Assembly: GCA_001931905.2 (NCBI GenBank)
Contig: MSJI02000862.1
Location: 35,047-99,046 of the forward strand
Reading direction: 5' to 3'
DNA from: Cladosporium sp. IMV 00045
Taxonomy: Eukaryota; Ascomycota; Dothideomycetes; Cladosporiales; Cladosporiaceae
DNA length: 64,000 nucleotides
Every line of letters starts with the position of its first letter. The stretch's first letter is position 1. Under the pieces are notes generated by a model. That model was not told the DNA's origin, did not search any database, and saw nothing but the letters and a program-made list of their open reading frames with translations. Made by a program: the position numbers and the translations under genes. Positions 61,842 to 64,000 of this stretch are shown here, piece by piece.

Positions 61842-63165
61842 CTAAGAAAGCAAGATGTCGTAACCGTCCTTCTCGATCTTAACCTCATCGTCATCCATAC
61901 TATACTTCCTCCTCGCGACTTCGAAAACAATCAACCCAATACTCGTGCTCGGCGCCTGCCTCAGCGTCGAGATGAAAAAGTCCTTATACAGCCAAGTGCG
62001 CATACCGCCCTCTCGCCGAGCCAGAACCTGCACCTGCTTCCAGGTCTTGGTGTAGGCGCTGGCGTACAAGCGGAGCGCCTGCTTCTTGGAAGCTTCGGGT
62101 TTCGAGTACTCGTGCGCGTCGATGTATTCGAGACGGCCGTAGTGGATGTCCTGGATTCTGCTGAGGGGGTGCTGGATCGTTTGCTGGGCTAGTGAGGCTG
62201 CGATGCCGGCGAGGGCGATGAAGGTCGGTTCGATCATGTAGTAAGGTCGGATCACAGGGTTGCTCGTGAGGCCTGCTTGGCGGTCGATGTTTGCTTGTTG
62301 TAGCGACGACAGTTTGCCGTAGTGCCCATAGTAGTTGCTGACGAAGGAGTAGAAACTTTGTGCTTTGACGTATTCGAAGATTCCAAAGAAGAAGCCATAG
62401 CCGATCGAGTCTTTGAGGAAGGATAGTGACCAGCCTGCGAAAATGCCGCGGACGCCGATTTCTTTGGTTTTCAGATAGGCGTACTGCCACATGTGCTTGT
62501 ATTTGCCTTGCATGAGCTCTGTTGCTTGGAAGCGGACTTGCAAGGCGTCGACTGGAGCTGCAAGGATACTTTGGACGGAGCCAGCGATGAATCCTGCGGA
62601 AAATGTCGTGCTGAACGATGGGGGTGGGTAGACCCTCTTGGTTGCGAGTGAGGACGGTTCATGTATTGTGGCGAGCGTTTGCAGATATCCAGCATACAGC
62701 ACGGCACCAACCATCGTGTTTGCAACCAGGGGAGGCAGTACTTGATTCGGGATGAATGACCACCCGTGTTCTTTGACTGCATGAGCGAGCATTGCTGGGG
62801 ATGTCATTCGCCACGACCAGCGCTCGCCTGCCTGTACACTGGGGTTGATTGCTCGTACATAGCCCTGATACTTGTTAGCAAAGCTCATGTCACCGGGAGA
62901 TTAGGACTAGATCGTACCATATAGCTACAAACGTGTCAGACAGACTTTCAATATATCGACAAGGGGTGAATTTCAAGATATCTTACTCAACTCTGGTACG
63001 GAAAAAGGCTTTGGCAGGAGCACGAAAATAGAAAGTCAACATCCTTGCACTCAGAGCTCGCATGCCAGCTGCGTATGCGCCTGTGGCAGCATCTTTCTTC
63101 CCCTTCCGAGGTGTTGTATCGAGTCCATCGCGGAGGCTGGGCAGCAACTCGTTGTCGAGACTCAT
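61842..63165 (-). CDS. Mitochondrial carrier-family protein
   Basis: Exons 63165-62987, 62924-62918 (7-nt micro-exon) and 62870-61842 give about 404 aa. The join reads RTRVDYMYQGYVRAINP. Donors are GTAAGA and GTACGA and acceptors TGTAG and ACAAG. The carrier-type signature is APVDALQVRF (Px[D/E]xx[K/R]), with a second degenerate QHPLSRIQ and several hydrophobic segments (LPPLVANTMVGAVLYAGYL, FSAGFIAGSVQSILA, GYGFFFGIFEYVKA). This fits an atypical, long member of the inner-membrane carrier superfamily. Its substrate is unknown. The 7-nt exon is inferred from phase and should be confirmed with transcripts. If translation instead started at 62888 the N-terminal 62 residues would be lost. Confidence 0.8.
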
Positions 63166-63609
63166 TCTATGCGGTGATGTATGGGATGAGGCCGAGGTAT
63201 CCGATCCATCACGACATGTGCCTTGACTGGATTTCCGGGTTTGGGAATGTGTATATATATCAAATAGTTTGACTATCTCAACTACGCCTGACGCCTGACC
63301 TCTATCACAAGCCTTCGGAGAAGAACGGGGATGGTCCTCAAAGTGGAATGAAGCCTAAGGCACTCCACCACTTCGCGCCGGAGCGCGTCGTCGCGCTTGC
63401 CTACAACTCCGAGCTCTGTCTCTCAATATTTGGCGTTGCTCCCCTCCGTCGCATCACCAAACCACCCATCCTCACTCTCATACCCACCCGCCACAAAACA
63501 TCGACATTCGTGCAGCTTATCGATCGAAATTACGACGGGCTCTTCACCAACTACGCACCATAATTCTTGACACATACAGCAACTCCATTACCGGCGACCT
63601 TCGCCCAAG
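63166..63609. promoter_or_regulatory. Divergent region carrier / SPT16
   Basis: About 444 bases between starts. A short plus frame (63348-63563) has no support. No other structure was seen. Confidence 0.45.
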
Positions 63610-64000
63610 ATGGCGGACGAAGTGAGCATCGACAAGACTAGCTTCCACAACCGCCTCTCTTCGCTCATCGCGCAATGGAAGGCCGACAAGAGATCGGGCA
63701 ACTCCGTCTTCGGCGATGCCGGCAGCATTGTAATCGTCATGGGCAAGACTGACGAGTCGGCCGGCTTCCACAAGGCGAATGCCCTTCAATTTTGGCTGCT
63801 CGGCTACGAGTTCCCAGCTACGCTCTTCGTCATCACTCTGGAGGGCATGTACATCATCACTACCAAGAAAAAGGCCGCCTATCTGGAGCCTCTGAAGGAT
63901 GGTAAGACACCTGTGGAGATTCTCGTGCGCGGCAAGGACGCAGCGGAGAATCAGAAACAGTTCGAGCGCTGCCTGGAGATCATCAAGGGTGCGGGCAAGA
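63610..64000 (+). CDS. SPT16: FACT subunit SPT16 (5' part, cut by window end)
   Basis: The first 130 codons are present. MADEVSIDKTSFHNRLSSLI, GDAGSIVIVMGK and FWLLGYEFPATLFVITLEG identify the N-terminal aminopeptidase-like domain of Spt16. With Pob3 it forms the FACT histone chaperone that moves nucleosomes during transcription and replication. The gene continues beyond 64000. No intron appears in the visible part. Confidence 0.95.
   Translation, partial: MADEVSIDKTSFHNRLSSLIAQWKADKRSGNSVFGDAGSIVIVMGKTDESAGFHKANALQFWLLGYEFPATLFVITLEGMYIITTKKKAAYLEPLKDGKTPVEILVRGKDAAENQKQFERCLEIIKGAGK

Noticed and set aside
1..64000. Transposon, retroelement or viral insertion
   Set aside because: No transposase, integrase, reverse-transcriptase or capsid-like frame, no long terminal repeats and no terminal inverted repeats were found by eye.

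Overview
This window is nuclear DNA of a filamentous ascomycete. Genes carry short GT-AG introns (mostly 45-85 nt) with CTAAC-like branch points, and the gene families are typically fungal (Zn2Cys6 regulator, TDT organic-acid transporter, GPI-anchored APP1-like protein, fungal STAND-type N-terminal domain). The overall feel (GC near 50%, compact genes, secreted cysteine proteins) suggests a Dothideomycete, perhaps Mycosphaerellales. That placement is an inference. No tRNA, rRNA, CRISPR array or intact transposon was seen. One 20-N assembly gap lies at 50560-50579 in a poly-A tract. Exon boundaries below were worked out by hand from splice signals and reading phase.

Layout. 1-6480 is gene-poor: a small secreted protein, a receptor-like gene with a fungal STAND-type N-terminal domain and ankyrin-like repeats whose 3' end runs into an 87-bp tandem repeat, and a second decayed 88-bp array. 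6488-21000 is dense housekeeping DNA: SEC24, mitochondrial ABC transporter ATM1, a small membrane protein, complex I 24-kDa subunit, a secreted protein, ribosomal protein uL15 (RPL28) divergent from AIM24, and a GNAT acetyltransferase. 21782-26431 is accessory: a GPI-anchored APP1-domain protein, a basic/acidic nuclear-type protein, a decayed copy of the APP1 gene's 3' end, another 87-89-bp array, and a small unknown gene. 27225-34618 holds a lactonase (SMP-30 type), a Zn2Cys6 regulator, an FMN-dependent 2-hydroxyacid oxidase and a TDT carboxylate transporter. This is a plausible small hydroxy-acid/lactone utilisation cluster. 35347-39200 has a BTB protein and an unknown protein, both with an in-frame stop followed by coding-like sequence. 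39613-64000 returns to core genes: SER2, REV3, a GH31 alpha-glucosidase with an internal CBM20-like module, SLA2, an acidic nuclear-type protein, ISD11, NOP6-like, an MFS transporter, a mitochondrial carrier, and the start of SPT16.

How the genes work together. Several products serve mitochondria and Fe-S biology (ATM1, ISD11, the Fe-S subunit NDUFV2, AIM24, the carrier), but they are scattered and show no operon-like logic. The strongest candidates for something undescribed are (1) a dispersed family of about 88-bp tandem repeats found at three or four places in the window, one of which appears to have been captured as the coding C-terminus of the STAND/ankyrin gene, (2) the CBM20-like insertion inside the GH31 catalytic domain, and (3) the lactonase-regulator-oxidase-transporter group.
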